Part shown: piece by piece, positions 12,001 to 14,766 of the stretch | Numbering within the stretch: the first letter of the stretch is position 1 | Layout: every line of letters starts with the position of its first letter | Assembly (NCBI GenBank): GCA_029939445.1 | Contig: JAOZSY010000041.1 | Coordinates: forward strand, 1 to 14,766 | DNA length: 14,766 bases | Origin: Bacteroidales bacterium | GTDB taxonomy: Bacteria; Bacteroidota; Bacteroidia; Bacteroidales; UBA1556 | Reading direction: 5' to 3' | Position numbers and translations under genes: made by a program | Notes under the pieces: generated by a model | What the model was told of the DNA's origin: nothing | The model's input: the letters and a program-made list of their open reading frames with translations, nothing else | Databases searched by the model: none

Positions 12001-14766
12001 CAGTCGTAAATAGTGTTTGCTGTTAGTCCAGTAATTATTTTAAAAGTGTCAGTAGCAACTGCCACAATAGTACCACTACCTTGAGTAAAGCCTGTTGCTC
12101 CATATTCAATATTAAAATTTGAAGAACCACCACTCGTCCAATTTAATTGAACCGAAGTTGCATTTAAATCAGTTATTAATTGATTTGATGGTTCTGGGCA
12201 GGCAGGAGCTGGTATTACATTTATTGTGTAATCTTCATAGCAACCATAACTTCCTGTTGAACAAGGGCTAGGGGTGTTTGAGTCATGTCCACCTATTCTC
12301 ATTCTATAATTTCCTAATGAAATAGATCCAGGAATAACAAATGAGGCATTAAGTGTTGTTGGGTCATCATCAGTTGATACACCAGAAAAAACTTCCTCTC
12401 CAGCATCATCAAAATCAAGATCATTATTCCAATCAACCCAAATCTTTGTATTATAGGTATATCCTGTTTCATAAGTAATATCAACACTCAATGTTGATGT
12501 CAACTGAGCATCGCCAACCACACTAGAATAGTCACCATAGTTATTAGTTTCTGTACTCGAAGGATTATTTACAGTACTATAACTAACATTGGTAATTCCA
12601 TCACCATCTACGGAGCTTGGTGAAGGCGAACAATATCCTGTGTAGAATGAATTAGGTCCAGCCCATGTACTTACATCAGTAGTGCCGCAAGAATCCTTTA
12701 CGTACCAATCGTAAGTAGTTGAGGGCGTTAGGCTTATTACTTTAAAAGTATCAGTGGCAACAGCAACGTGAGTTCCTGCTCCTTGAGTAAAACCTGTTGG
12801 TCCATATTCAATAGCATAGTTGTTTGATCCACCGCTAGTCCAGTTAAACTGAACCGAAGTAGTTGTTAAGCTTGTTTCAAGTTGATTTGTAGGTGCAGGA
12901 CAAGTAGCAAGAGTTGTAAAGCTGCTTGGTCCTGTCCAAGAACTAGCATTACCAGTACCGCAACTATCTCTTACGTACCAGTCGTAATCCATCTCGGCAG
13001 TTAGACCTGTTATTACTTTAAAAGTATCAGTAGTGCTAACAGTAGTTCCAGTTCCTTTTACAAAGCCTAGAGTTCCATACTCGATATCATAATTTGAAGC
13101 ACCACCACTAGTCCAGTTAAGCTGAACTTGTAAGGCTTGTAAATCAGATTCTAGTTGGTTACTAGCCATAGGACATATTACTATTCCAAAATTATCTATG
13201 TATATATTATAATCAGTATTTGATACTGAAGAAGCAGCATAAAAACCAATTTGAATTGTTGTAGAATAAGCAGTAAGATCAATAACTGCATGTTCTCCTG
13301 TGGTAGTTATATTATCCGAAATTGTATATGTTTTAAGAATACTTGTTTTACTCCAAGTTACACCATTGTCTGTGGATATAATTACACATAGACTATCGTC
13401 AGTGCCCATTGCGTCAGGATCTGTATTACTAGAATTTGTTAAAGCAATATCAAATTCTAAATTATAACTTCCTCCACTTAAATCGATGGAAGGAGAGATT
13501 AACCACTCATCTGTTGAGGTTCCATAAATATTTATTCTTGCAGATCCACTACTACCGTTATTTCCAAAACCATCAGAATACCAACTTGAAGAAGTTGTGC
13601 TTGAAAATGTTGTATTTGTTTCTAAACCACCTGCAGCTTCATGCCAATCGGTGGGAGTATAAGAAGCAAAATCTTGATTATAAATAGGAGCATAAACAGT
13701 AGTAAAAGTATTTGGTCCTATCCATGCACTTAAATCTCCACCACCACAATCGTCTTGTACATACCAATCGTAAGTTGTATTTGCATCTAAACTACTAATT
13801 ACTTTAAATTCATCAGTAGTTACAGCAACAGTAGTTCCAGCACCCTGTGAAAAACCAGTAGGCCCATATTCTATATTATAGTCATTAGAGCCACCTGTTG
13901 TCCAGTTTAATTGTGCCTCATCAGAATTAATGTTAGTAACATTTTGGGCTGTTGGGTCAGCACATGATGGAGGTGTTCTTAATTTAAAATTGTCTAAATG
14001 AAAATCATAATCCTCATTACTTACAGTAGAAACAGCATAAAAGCCTATTTTAACAGTAGTAGAGTATGAAGATAAATCAATTATATCAGTTAGACCCGTA
14101 TTAGATAAAGCATCAGCATCAGTATATGTTTTAAGAATATTTGTTTTGCTCCATGTTGTGCCATCATCAGTTGAAATAACAACGCAGAGGCTATCATCAG
14201 AACCCATTATGTCAGAACCTGTATCGTTATAGGCTGTTAGGGCAATATCGAATTCTAGTTGGTAACTACCTCCATTTAAATCAATGGAAGGAGAAATAAT
14301 CCAATCTTTTCTAGATGTACCATAATTATTTATCTTGGCGGCACCAGTACTTCCATTATTTGCATATCCTCCAGCTTTCCAGTTTGAAGTTCCACTAATA
14401 GTTGAATTAGTTTCTAATCTCCCTGTTGCTTCAGTCCAACAAGAAGGAACATAATTAGTAAAGTCTTGATTATAAGCAGGAGTATAAACTCCACATATTG
14501 TAGAAAAACTATTAGGTCCAATCCAAGTACTTACATCGGCTGTACCACAAGAATCGTGTACATACCAATCGTAATCTGTAGCAAAATCTAATCCACTAAT
14601 AGTTAGAAACTCATCATTAGCCACTGCCACATAAGTTCCTGTACCTTGAGTAAAGCCTGTAGAGCCATATTCAACGCCAAATTTAGAAGCTCCACTAGAA
14701 GTCCAATTAAGCTTTGCACCTGTTGATGTAATTGTAGTTACAGTTTGATTTGTTGGTGCTGGGCAG
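60..14766 (-). CDS. Giant T9SS-exported multidomain adhesin-like surface protein (5'-truncated by the window edge)
   Basis: One uninterrupted frame runs from the right window edge to TAA at 62-60, giving 4,901 visible residues. Residue 1 here is the Cys codon at 14765-14763; base 14766 is the last base of the preceding codon. Domain order: FN3 domains alternating with jelly-roll/MAM-like domains, one GEVED domain, three CARDB-like domains each followed by a jelly-roll, a long Ig/PKD-like array, and a type A T9SS C-terminal sorting domain. Known biology of that last domain implies Sec export, passage through the T9SS outer-membrane channel, cleavage by the PorU-type sortase and attachment to the cell surface or release. 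Adhesion, in gliding, biofilm or substrate binding, is inferred from the domains; no enzyme domain is visible. The GTG at 14630 is not a start, because it splits an FN3 domain. Signal peptide and start lie outside the window. The frame, the Bacteroidota affiliation and the export route are secure; the ligand is unknown. Confidence 0.95.
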   Translation of the reverse strand, partial: CPAPTNQTVTTITSTGAKLNWTSSGASKFGVEYGSTGFTQGTGTYVAVANDEFLTISGLDFATDYDWYVHDSCGTADVSTWIGPNSFSTICGVYTPAYNQDFTNYVPSCWTEATGRLETNSTISGTSNWKAGGYANNGSTGAAKINNYGTSRKDWIISPSIDLNGGSYQLEFDIALTAYNDTGSDIMGSDDSLCVVISTDDGTTWSKTNILKTYTDADALSNTGLTDIIDLSSYSTTVKIGFYAVSTVSNEDYDFHLDNFKLRTPPSCADPTAQNVTNINSDEAQLNWTTGGSNDYNIEYGPTGFSQGAGTTVAVTTDEFKVISSLDANTTYDWYVQDDCGGGDLSAWIGPNTFTTVYAPIYNQDFASYTPTDWHEAAGGLETNTTFSSTTSSSWYSDGFGNNGSSGSARINIYGTSTDEWLISPSIDLSGGSYNLEFDIALTNSSNTDPDAMGTDDSLCVIISTDNGVTWSKTSILKTYTISDNITTTGEHAVIDLTAYSTTIQIGFYAASSVSNTDYNIYIDNFGIVICPMASNQLESDLQALQVQLNWTSGGASNYDIEYGTLGFVKGTGTTVSTTDTFKVITGLTAEMDYDWYVRDSCGTGNASSWTGPSSFTTLATCPAPTNQLETSLTTTSVQFNWTSGGSNNYAIEYGPTGFTQGAGTHVAVATDTFKVISLTPSTTYDWYVKDSCGTTDVSTWAGPNSFYTGYCSPSPSSVDGDGITNVSYSTVNNPSSTETNNYGDYSSVVGDAQLTSTLSVDITYETGYTYNTKIWVDWNNDLDFDDAGEEVFSGVSTDDDPTTLNASFVIPGSISLGNYRMRIGGHDSNTPSPCSTGSYGCYEDYTINVIPAPACPEPSNQLITDLNATSVQLNWTSGGSSNFNIEYGATGFTQGSGTIVAVATDTFKIITGLTANTIYDWYVQDSCGAGDISSWIGANTFSSAYVPIYTEDFTSYLPTDWSEAAGGLETNTTFTSTTSSNWTSDGFGNNGSSGAAKINIYGTSTDEWVISPSIDLSGGSYKMEFDIALTDAYNTNADAMGSDDSLCVIISTDNGITWSKTNILKTYTISDNLTTTGEHVIIDLTAYSTTIQIGFYAASSVSNTDYNIYIDNFGIVTCPMASNQLESDLQATQVQLNWTSGGSSNYNLEYGPTGFTQGAGTTTVATDTFKVISGLTANTTYDWYVQDDCGGGNLSNWGDPNTFTTMPPAHAFPLTEGFESGFDKFENDAGNSTDFADETTLYHSGAHSVSNDAGSSEDNILHETGILDLSSTSYPIIKFWHIAKTEGNYDKCYIEISTDGGQNYTALDDSLYEGASSNYATKGYFHEDSYTEWGTGNETPDNTWWKEETFDLTPFKTTDVRFRFKYHTDSGTERAGWYIDDVIIKEKPTNEIAVTQILGNYGAIGADDYTVKVEVKNNGSAAQTSIPIKYSLDGAAAIVESMSSLAAFTTDTFTFATQVNSGAAGDHILAVYSELATEEDNTNDTAYTTVVNITLPYTENLDSYTAGSMPNYWQTVNATGNSSAVVEVQNSSIYAHSGTMSLKMYNSGAITKQLLAIMPELITESVSNLQIRLWARSSGADIIVGAMSDPNDTATFVSIDTITGLTTTLANFTVMLDSYAGSGKYVAFRHGMNASSKYINIDDITLEEIPACTAPTNQVVENITATGAKLLWTSGGSTNYNIEYGPTGYTQGTGTMYAVATDTFKIITGLSGSITYDWYIQDNCGPSNTSPWLGPNSFATPINSFPYTVDFENGGSIPSDWTNDATDAGGEWQFVTTNSHCATADHSSGSGYYALLNDYNISTSNSPFYMYSSAFDMSAAGKIYNLNYWTWIGGDAASNPIVVEASTDGGANWSVIYTHDKTTTATWFENDIILTGYNTANVVLRFKGISIYAYSTDNSAIDDISISEVPTNEIEVTQVLGNYGGFDMTTTETVSVIVKNNGTAAQTSVPMKYKLDNGSVVAESLASIAAFTTDTFIFTTTFDATASGSHTVLAYSQLTGEEDNTNDSAIISFTTNAVTTIPSTFDFPNTSDLHINLQSEQNASVEITADANYGAGNGIKLIGGSSTGWTGGSSSTDVTAAFNNTTHIAKANMKVDAIANAFAFMDFDLKMSYTYGAGYSWLRVMINDTIYAKTLDGDSVWQPNTKDSDDWRRISLNLNDYAGTVYKLSFEAAMKYASDNSSHDQAFIDSINYYTPPTDEAEIISVIGNYGAIGTDDFTVKAVVKNNGSTSQTFPINFSLDGGTEISETTPSIAAFATDTFTFTTQVNSSNVGDHTLAVYSTLAGDADNTNDTAYTTVANIAYPYDENFDSYVAGDKPKYWIVNNTTGNSSAVAEIQSNASYAHSGTMTLKMYNSSATSDNLIAVIPKLVDGLNEKQLSFWARGNGSDIIVGVMTDPNDVSTFAAVYTVSNPPSVSSQYNVNFDNYSGNGKYVAFKHGMTSTNDYINIDDVYLGTAPDVDLGNDTTICAESSISLDAGAGSYSYSWTINGDAAIIATTQVINTDSIGTYAVKIDDGHLVDYDTIIISNYDLPTVALSGTNTICNGDSTEISMTFTGATPWDIIVSANGNLNPETGLTSPLNVYDDPSVTTDYIITQITDNNGCVQNNNSDTITITVNPLPTVDFAALNDACANDNVNLAGGTPASGWYSGNNVDSANSTFDAVTAGVGIHPITYSYTDANGCTNNAQQNQNVNSLPTVSFTALSDVCVDGASFTLSGGNPINGTYSGTGVSTGDFDPATATVGNHAITYSYSDANGCSDTAIQTQTVNALPTVTFSLNDICADASIFSLSGGAPTGGTYTGTGVDGSGNFDPSNGTQTITYTYTDLNSCTNSANTSQTVNALPDVTVIAGTNPVPYNTATSLTANVTNGVGTLSYNWSPGTSINGDSSIQAPNTISIIAATDFTVEVTDATTNCVNSNNLLVSYSGGPVSVSPTSDITAVCTGDTATLNAGGAGGTATLSYSWTSNPAGYTSTDEAPEVMPTTNTWYIIVATDGNNTDTDSIQITVNALPTITFSGLDATYCESDAVSDLTPSISGGIFTGTGVNGSSFDPNTAGAGNFDITYSYTDGNNCSNTETNSTVVNGLPMVSFTGLDASYCTNNDDATLTPNTTGGTFTGTGITGDVFSPSGAGVGNYEIIYTYTDANSCTNTDTNSTIVNGLPSVQFSGLDADYCVDVEKDTLNSLPTGGTFSGTGITANLFSPSDAGVGTFDITYSYTDANNCTNTDTNSTVVNALPIISFAGLDADYCIDGTSSTLVGTPTGGSYSGAGILGANFDPATADVGTHDITYSFTDGNGCSNNVINSTVVNTLPTVSFTGLDAIYCVDANDATLTGTPAGGTYSGTGINANSFSPSTAGDGSFDIIYNYTDANNCSNSDTNSTVVNVLPIVTVTATTNPVAYNNSTTISANISNSVGTLSYSWSSASDISGSNTLQTITTNNITVATTFIGEAYDSATTCSNADTITILYTGGPVSVNPIASNATICVGDTTVLNAQSSGGTTTVTYLWNSNPSGFSSTDENPQATPSQDTWYIVEATDGNTTAKDSVQIVLNALPTVSFTGLDTVYCINSTDASLTPSPIGGTFSGMGINASSFSPATAGVGSHDVVYTYTDANSCTNSTTNSTMVNGLPSVQLTSLESDYCVDLTSDTLIGLPSGGTFSGMAITGNVFDPSTAGVGSHDLVYSYTDANNCTNTDTGSTMVNALPTLILTLGEVCANESTFSLSGGTPTGGTYTGIGVDASGNFNPFNGTQDITYTYTDANTCTNTIITSQIVNAIPSITATAAANPVVYNNSTTLTAAVSNAVGSLSYDWSPSADLNGSNTLQTVTTNNVVMANSYIVNVTDASTSCSNTDTVELTYSGGPVSVNPIAVPTSVCAGEDATLKAQSSGGTDTINYTWTSNIGGFTSAVANPIATPTVDTWYYVSATDGTTTVDDSVFVSVNILPIVSFTGLNTANCEDAAVNNLVPSISGGIFTGTGVNGFTFNPTTAGVGNYNVTYTYTDANACTNTAVNATVVNALPSIVYTEDMAAVCDGEGVDIIVNFTGLAPFDYTYNGIDITGVNANADSIYVSPTIATTYTVTSVTDANACTSIGNLDSIQIVVNSLPTITVSDDASICIGDSTAITLNFTGESPWSYDVFDGSNVFTNIATQATTDNYVDPNTSTNYVLNSITDGNNCTISGSIDSVLITVNALPTVTASDNDTVCIGDSIQISLNFTGAAPFNFSVYDGNNTFTDNSTNALFQTYADPDVNTTYVIKSITDANACSINGDIDSIMILVNALPTPSFSGLSTSYCDNSDDDLLTGTPSGGTFAGTGIIGNTFNPSTAGFGSYDITYSYTDANGCTNTDTNSTVVDASPIVQLSGLATTYCANDADAALIANPLGGTYSGATLTANDEFSPSTSGAGAYTVYYTYTDANSCSNTDSALTNVNALPVISFITLADVCTNTASFIPTGASPAGGTWSGSEINSGWFIPSTSGVGTYYLTYSYTDVNGCTNNDSTSQVVNGLPIVSFTGLNATYCANAMDDTLVGTPTGGTYAGIGMTNNIFSPSTAGAGSYDIVYTFTDANACSNNDTAFTMVNSIPIIYLGMDTTICDNANATLDAGAGYTSYLWNTGATTQTIIADSTGLGIGSFDFSVVVTDNNNCSATDSMALAFEATPVSQLTDESICGENETITLNAGANVDYSYLWSNGGTDNYLVVDTAIIGGTSNYMYVTISSPAGCTDYDSAFVEFKEVPAVDLGADSSVCINHSIMLDAGAGFTSYLWSTGATTQTITLDSNTFIVGNNNYSVEVINSVNCNNSDTVTLVVDPCTGIPTPELANAIINVYPNPSSGQFQIDVTGLKNQEYNLDVYNSVGSVVFTDKVKYEGSSTQTWKLDFSTFAKGVYHIRLHSNGDIKVKRIAIQ
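63..344 (-). other. Type A T9SS C-terminal sorting domain
   Basis: The last 94 residues. The motifs are INVYPNPSSGQFQIDV, then YNLDVYNSVGSVVF, then FAKGVYHIRLHSNG and the basic end IKVKRIAIQ. This order (YPNP, V-x-N/D-x-x-G, G-x-Y-x-(I/V)-x-(L/V), short basic tail) is that of the TIGR04183/Por_Secre_tail family. In known systems it routes the protein through the T9SS and is removed by PorU, which links the mature protein to anionic lipopolysaccharide. It is basic, in contrast with the Arg-free, Lys-poor stalk before it. Confidence 0.93.
345..1028 (-). repeat. Three PKD-like units closing the array, before the sorting domain
   Basis: Three units of about 75 residues: IYLGMDTTICDNANATLDAG with YLWNTGATTQTI; LTDESICGENETITLNAGAN with YLWSNGG; and VDLGADSSVCINHSIMLDAG with YLWSTGATTQTI. 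Each ends in a D-S/T-x hydrophobic strand (TDSMALAF, YDSAFVEF, SDTVTLVV). Units one and three are the closest pair. 'LDAGAG...YLWSTGATTQTI' units commonly sit just before Bacteroidota T9SS tails. Confidence 0.75.
1932..2717 (-). repeat. Three tandem S-type Ig-like units (S2-S4)
   Basis: Units at 2717-2460 (86 residues), 2459-2196 (88) and 2195-1932 (88). Shared features: an early Cys followed by a GDS or GEG turn, IxLNFTGxxPFxYxVYDG, a Y-x-DPxxxTTYVxxSITDANAC segment, and an (I/L)DSIxIxVNxL final strand. They interrupt the R series between R12 and R13. S3 and S4 are the closest pair. Confidence 0.75.
2943..3443 (-). repeat. Composite unit C3 (167 residues)
   Basis: Third copy, again exactly 167 residues: PSITATAAANPVVYNNSTTL, VGSLSYDWSPSADLNG, TSCSNTDTVELTYSGGPVSVNP, then VCAGEDATLKAQSSGG, YTWTSNIGG, TWYYVSATDG, DDSVFVSVNIL. 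It is flanked by the short R11 and by R12, the same arrangement as R3-C1-R4. Confidence 0.75.
4110..4610 (-). repeat. Composite unit C2 (167 residues)
   Basis: Same two-half plan as C1 and exactly the same length: PIVTVTATTNPVAYNNST, VGTLSYSWSS, TTCSNADTITILYTGGPVSVNP, then ICVGDTTVLNAQSSGG, YLWNSNPSG, TWYIVEATDG, KDSVQIVLNAL. Unlike C1 and C3 it is preceded by a normal 75-residue R unit (R8). Confidence 0.75.
5736..6236 (-). repeat. Composite unit C1 (167 residues, two Ig/PKD-like halves)
   Basis: First half: PDVTVIAGTNPVPYN, LTANVTNGVGTLSYNWSP, TNCVNS, ending YSGGPVSVSP. Second half: VCTGDTATLNAGGAGG, LSYSWTSNPAGYTSTDE, TWYIIVATDGNNTDTDSIQITVNAL. Each half has a 'LSYxW' PKD-like core. It is flanked by the short 72-residue R3 upstream in the protein and by R4 downstream. 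Confidence 0.75.
6906..7169 (-). repeat. S-type Ig-like unit 1 (88 residues)
   Basis: Starts PTVALSGTNTICNGDSTEIS and continues MTFTGATPWDI, DPSVTTDYIITQITDNNGC, SDTITITVNPL. It is the isolated copy of the S unit, whose three tandem copies lie at 2717-1932. Each has IC-x-GDS or an equivalent near the start and xxTDxxxC near the end. The family resembles PKD-like or Ig-like domains of Bacteroidota; I do not assign an exact Pfam. Confidence 0.65.
7170..7388 (-). other. PKD/Ig-like cap unit before the repeat array
   Basis: About 73 residues: VDLGNDTTICAESSISLDAGAG, SYSWTINGD, then YDTIIIS as final strand. The DLGxDxxxC...LDAGAG pattern is shared with the units at 1028-345 that close the array, so related units bracket the stalk. 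Such PKD-like units commonly precede T9SS sorting domains. Confidence 0.65.
7392..7859 (-). other. Jelly-roll (choice-of-anchor J-like) domain 8
   Basis: About 156 residues: PYDENFDSYVAG, YAHSGTMTLKMYN, LSFWARGNGSDIIVGVMTDPND, GKYVAFKHGM, and a closing YINIDDVYLG. It is the last adhesin-type sandwich before the acidic array. The Arg of WARG (codon 7616-7614) is the last Arg for 2,501 residues. Confidence 0.7.
7860..8171 (-). other. CARDB-like Ig domain 3
   Basis: About 104 residues: TDEAEIISVIGNYGAIGTDDFTV, VVKNNGSTSQTFPINFSLDGG, AAFATDTFTF, and a DADNTNDT end. It is closest to CARDB-like domain 1, sharing NYGAIGxDD. Confidence 0.75.
8172..8693 (-). other. Probable jelly-roll domain 7, diverged
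   Basis: About 174 residues between CARDB-like domains 2 and 3. It contains VEITADANYGAGNGIKLIGG, FMDFDLKMSYTYG, WLRVMINDT, DDWRRISLNLNDYAG, LSFEAAMKYASD, and closes with DQAFIDSINYYTPP. The IDSI-type final strand and overall strand pattern suit a MAM/jelly-roll fold, but the sequence is unlike the other copies. The family assignment is an inference. Confidence 0.5.
8715..9032 (-). other. CARDB-like Ig domain 2
   Basis: About 106 residues: TNEIEVTQVLGNYGGF, VSVIVKNNGTAAQTSVPMKYKLDNG, AAFTTDTFIF, LTGEEDNTNDS. Same family as the copies at 10284-10598 and 7860-8171, here slightly longer in its first loop (GGFDMTTTET). Confidence 0.75.
9036..9536 (-). other. Jelly-roll (choice-of-anchor J/MAM-like) domain 6
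   Basis: About 167 residues following FN3-7: FPYTVDFENGGSIPSDW opening, GSGYYALLNDY, a LNYWTWIGG strand, IVVEASTDGGANWSVI, VVLRFKGIS, and a closing SAIDDISISEVP. These are the usual strands of the family. It connects to CARDB-like domain 2 by a PTNE linker. Confidence 0.72.
9813..10283 (-). other. Jelly-roll (choice-of-anchor J-like) domain 5
   Basis: About 157 residues: PYTENLDSY, then SGTMSLKMYN, an IRLWARSS strand, GKYVAFRHGM, and a closing YINIDDITLEE strand. It is clearly paralogous to the domain at 7392-7859, and each follows a CARDB-like domain, so the CARDB plus jelly-roll pair was duplicated as a module. It is followed by FN3-7. Confidence 0.7.
10284..10598 (-). other. CARDB-like Ig domain 1
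   Basis: About 105 residues: TNEIAVTQILGNYG, VKVEVKNNGSAAQTSIPIKYSLDG, AAFTTDTFTF, and an EEDNTNDT end. This matches the CARDB (cell adhesion related domain in bacteria) pattern, with the V-x-N-x-G core and a terminal D-N-x-x-NDT strand. It acts as a spacer or adhesion Ig fold. Confidence 0.75.
10602..11138 (-). other. MAM-like domain 4
   Basis: About 180 residues after FN3-6. It opens FPLTEGFESGFDKF, has a GILDLSS strand, an IKFWHI strand, the YIEISTDGGQNY strand, W-W-KEETFDL, and closes VRFRFKYHTDSG then GWYIDDVIIKE. This is a more classical MAM/immune-inhibitor-A-like sandwich than domains 1-3, and richer in Lys, Arg and His. It leads directly into the first CARDB-like domain through a KPTNE linker. 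Confidence 0.75.
11341..11880 (-). repeat. Recent in-frame DNA duplication, copy A
   Basis: This 540-base stretch aligns without gaps to 13105-13644, at an offset of 1,764 bases (588 codons). Counting by hand I find about 44 mismatches, roughly 92% identity, with the worst cluster at 11641-11700. Identity drops sharply below about 11335, inside FN3-6, and above about 11900. The high-identity tract therefore does not follow domain borders. Confidence 0.85.
11412..11927 (-). other. Jelly-roll/MAM-like adhesin domain 3
   Basis: Follows FN3-5 and carries the same strands as domains 1 and 2 (WSEAAGGLETN, DEWVISPSIDLSGG, DDSLCVIISTDNG, YIDNFGI). It shares a near-identical DNA tract with domain 2. 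Together, FN3-5, domain 3 and FN3-6 repeat the FN3-2, domain 2, FN3-3 order. Confidence 0.75.
12213..12632 (-). other. GEVED domain
   Basis: About 140 residues (visible residues ~712-851) placed between FN3-4 and FN3-5. The signature is clear: an I-x-VDWNNDLDFDDAGEEVF stretch, then a SLGNYRMRIGG strand, and a closing GCYEDYTINV strand, the variant of 'GEVEDY' that names the family (Pfam GEVED). The Asp-rich DWNNDLDFDDAGEE loop looks able to bind calcium. The family is frequent in secreted Bacteroidota proteins and its precise role is not established. This is the only copy in the window. Confidence 0.85.
13105..13644 (-). repeat. Recent in-frame DNA duplication, copy B
   Basis: Partner of the tract at 11341-11880. 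It covers most of jelly-roll domain 2 plus the first strands of FN3-3. Only this pair of repeats in the window keeps long runs of identical DNA; other repeats are similar mainly at protein level. Confidence 0.85.
13176..13688 (-). other. Jelly-roll/MAM-like adhesin domain 2
   Basis: Same family as domain 1, with DEWLISPSIDLSGG, DDSLCVIISTDNG and a closing YIDNFGI strand. It runs directly into the CPM that begins FN3-3. At DNA level most of this domain is about 92% identical to the domain at 11412-11927, so the two copies separated, or were homogenised, recently. Confidence 0.75.
13977..14489 (-). other. Jelly-roll/MAM-like adhesin domain 1
   Basis: About 170 residues between FN3-1 and FN3-2. 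It opens with an aromatic strand (YNQDF then W-x-EA), has the central DWIISPSIDL strand, the DDSLCVVISTDDGTTWS strand and a closing HLDNFKL strand. This is the pattern of the MAM/'choice-of-anchor J' (gingipain adhesin-like) beta-sandwich family. It is the most diverged of the three closely related copies. Carbohydrate or protein binding is inferred from the fold only. Confidence 0.75.

Larger units (their letters stand above)
9543..14765 (-). repeat. Seven dispersed fibronectin type III domains (FN3-1 to FN3-7)
   Basis: Copies of about 88-90 residues lie at 14765-14499, 13964-13698, 13175-12912, 12902-12639, 12200-11934, 11411-11148 and 9809-9543. Each starts with C-x-x-P/A-x-x-Q. Each then carries LNWTSGGSxNYxIEYGPTG, a TDTFKVIxGL turn and YDWYVxDxCG, and ends W-x-GPNxFxT. 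The starting Cys and the Cys of D-x-CG are present in all seven, so one disulfide per domain is likely. FN3-3 and FN3-4 are directly adjacent; elsewhere one FN3 precedes each jelly-roll or GEVED domain, so the FN3s look like connectors. FN3-4 lacks one residue in the VIxGL turn (VISLTP), an in-frame codon loss. FN3 domains are structural or protein- and glycan-binding; a specific ligand cannot be assigned. Confidence 0.88.

Noticed and set aside
10977..13687. Plus-strand open frames at 10977-11183 and 13436-13687
   Set aside because: Antisense to MAM-4 and jelly-roll 2; composition is odd (many Cys/Ile or Leu/Tyr/His) and there is no supporting signal.
14628..14630. GTG as the start codon of the large gene
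   Set aside because: It encodes Val inside FN3-1; the frame continues upstream with 45 more codons that complete the FN3 consensus (LNWTSSGAS, VEYGSTGFTQGTGT), so the gene is truncated by the window and does not start here.
60..14766. A secretion, defence or biosynthesis gene cluster
   Set aside because: Only one gene is present. No second coding frame, RNA gene, transposase or attachment site could be supported, so no new multi-component system is claimed.

Overview
The window is filled by one giant minus-strand gene. It is read from the right edge, where it is already open, to a TAA stop at 62-60. What is visible is 4,901 codons plus the stop, with no frameshift or internal stop. The true start, signal peptide, ribosome binding site and promoter lie beyond base 14766. 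A GTG at 14630 could be mistaken for a start, but it is an internal valine in the middle of a fibronectin type III domain, and the same domain continues uninterrupted to the window edge.

The organism is almost certainly a member of the Bacteroidota. The DNA is AT-rich. The protein ends in a type A (Por secretion/TIGR04183-like) C-terminal sorting domain with a YPNP motif, the export signal of the type IX secretion system (T9SS). It also carries a GEVED domain and FN3 domains of the 'EYGPTGFTQGAGT' type, both typical of secreted Bacteroidota proteins. A flavobacterial or cytophagal, possibly marine, source is likely but cannot be fixed from this window.

Layout in protein order (high to low coordinates): (1) 14765-9036, seven FN3 domains separating jelly-roll/MAM-like domains and one GEVED domain, with the first CARDB-like domain in this part. 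(2) 9032-7392, CARDB-like plus jelly-roll modules without FN3. (3) 7388-345, a very acidic array of Ig/PKD-like domains of about 2,350 residues. It has sixteen ~75-residue repeats (R), three 167-residue composites (C) and four ~88-residue units (S), bracketed by 'DLGxD...LDAGAG' units. (4) 344-63, the T9SS sorting domain. Bases 1-59 hold the short 3' flank and one arm of a probable terminator hairpin.

The whole is best read as a very large cell-surface or secreted adhesin: binding-type domains distal and a long rigid stalk near the C-terminal anchor. No catalytic domain is visible. I did not find a new multi-gene system. The notable features are internal to the protein: 2,501 consecutive codons without arginine, exact-length block duplications in the stalk, and a recent ~540-bp DNA duplication in the N-terminal half.
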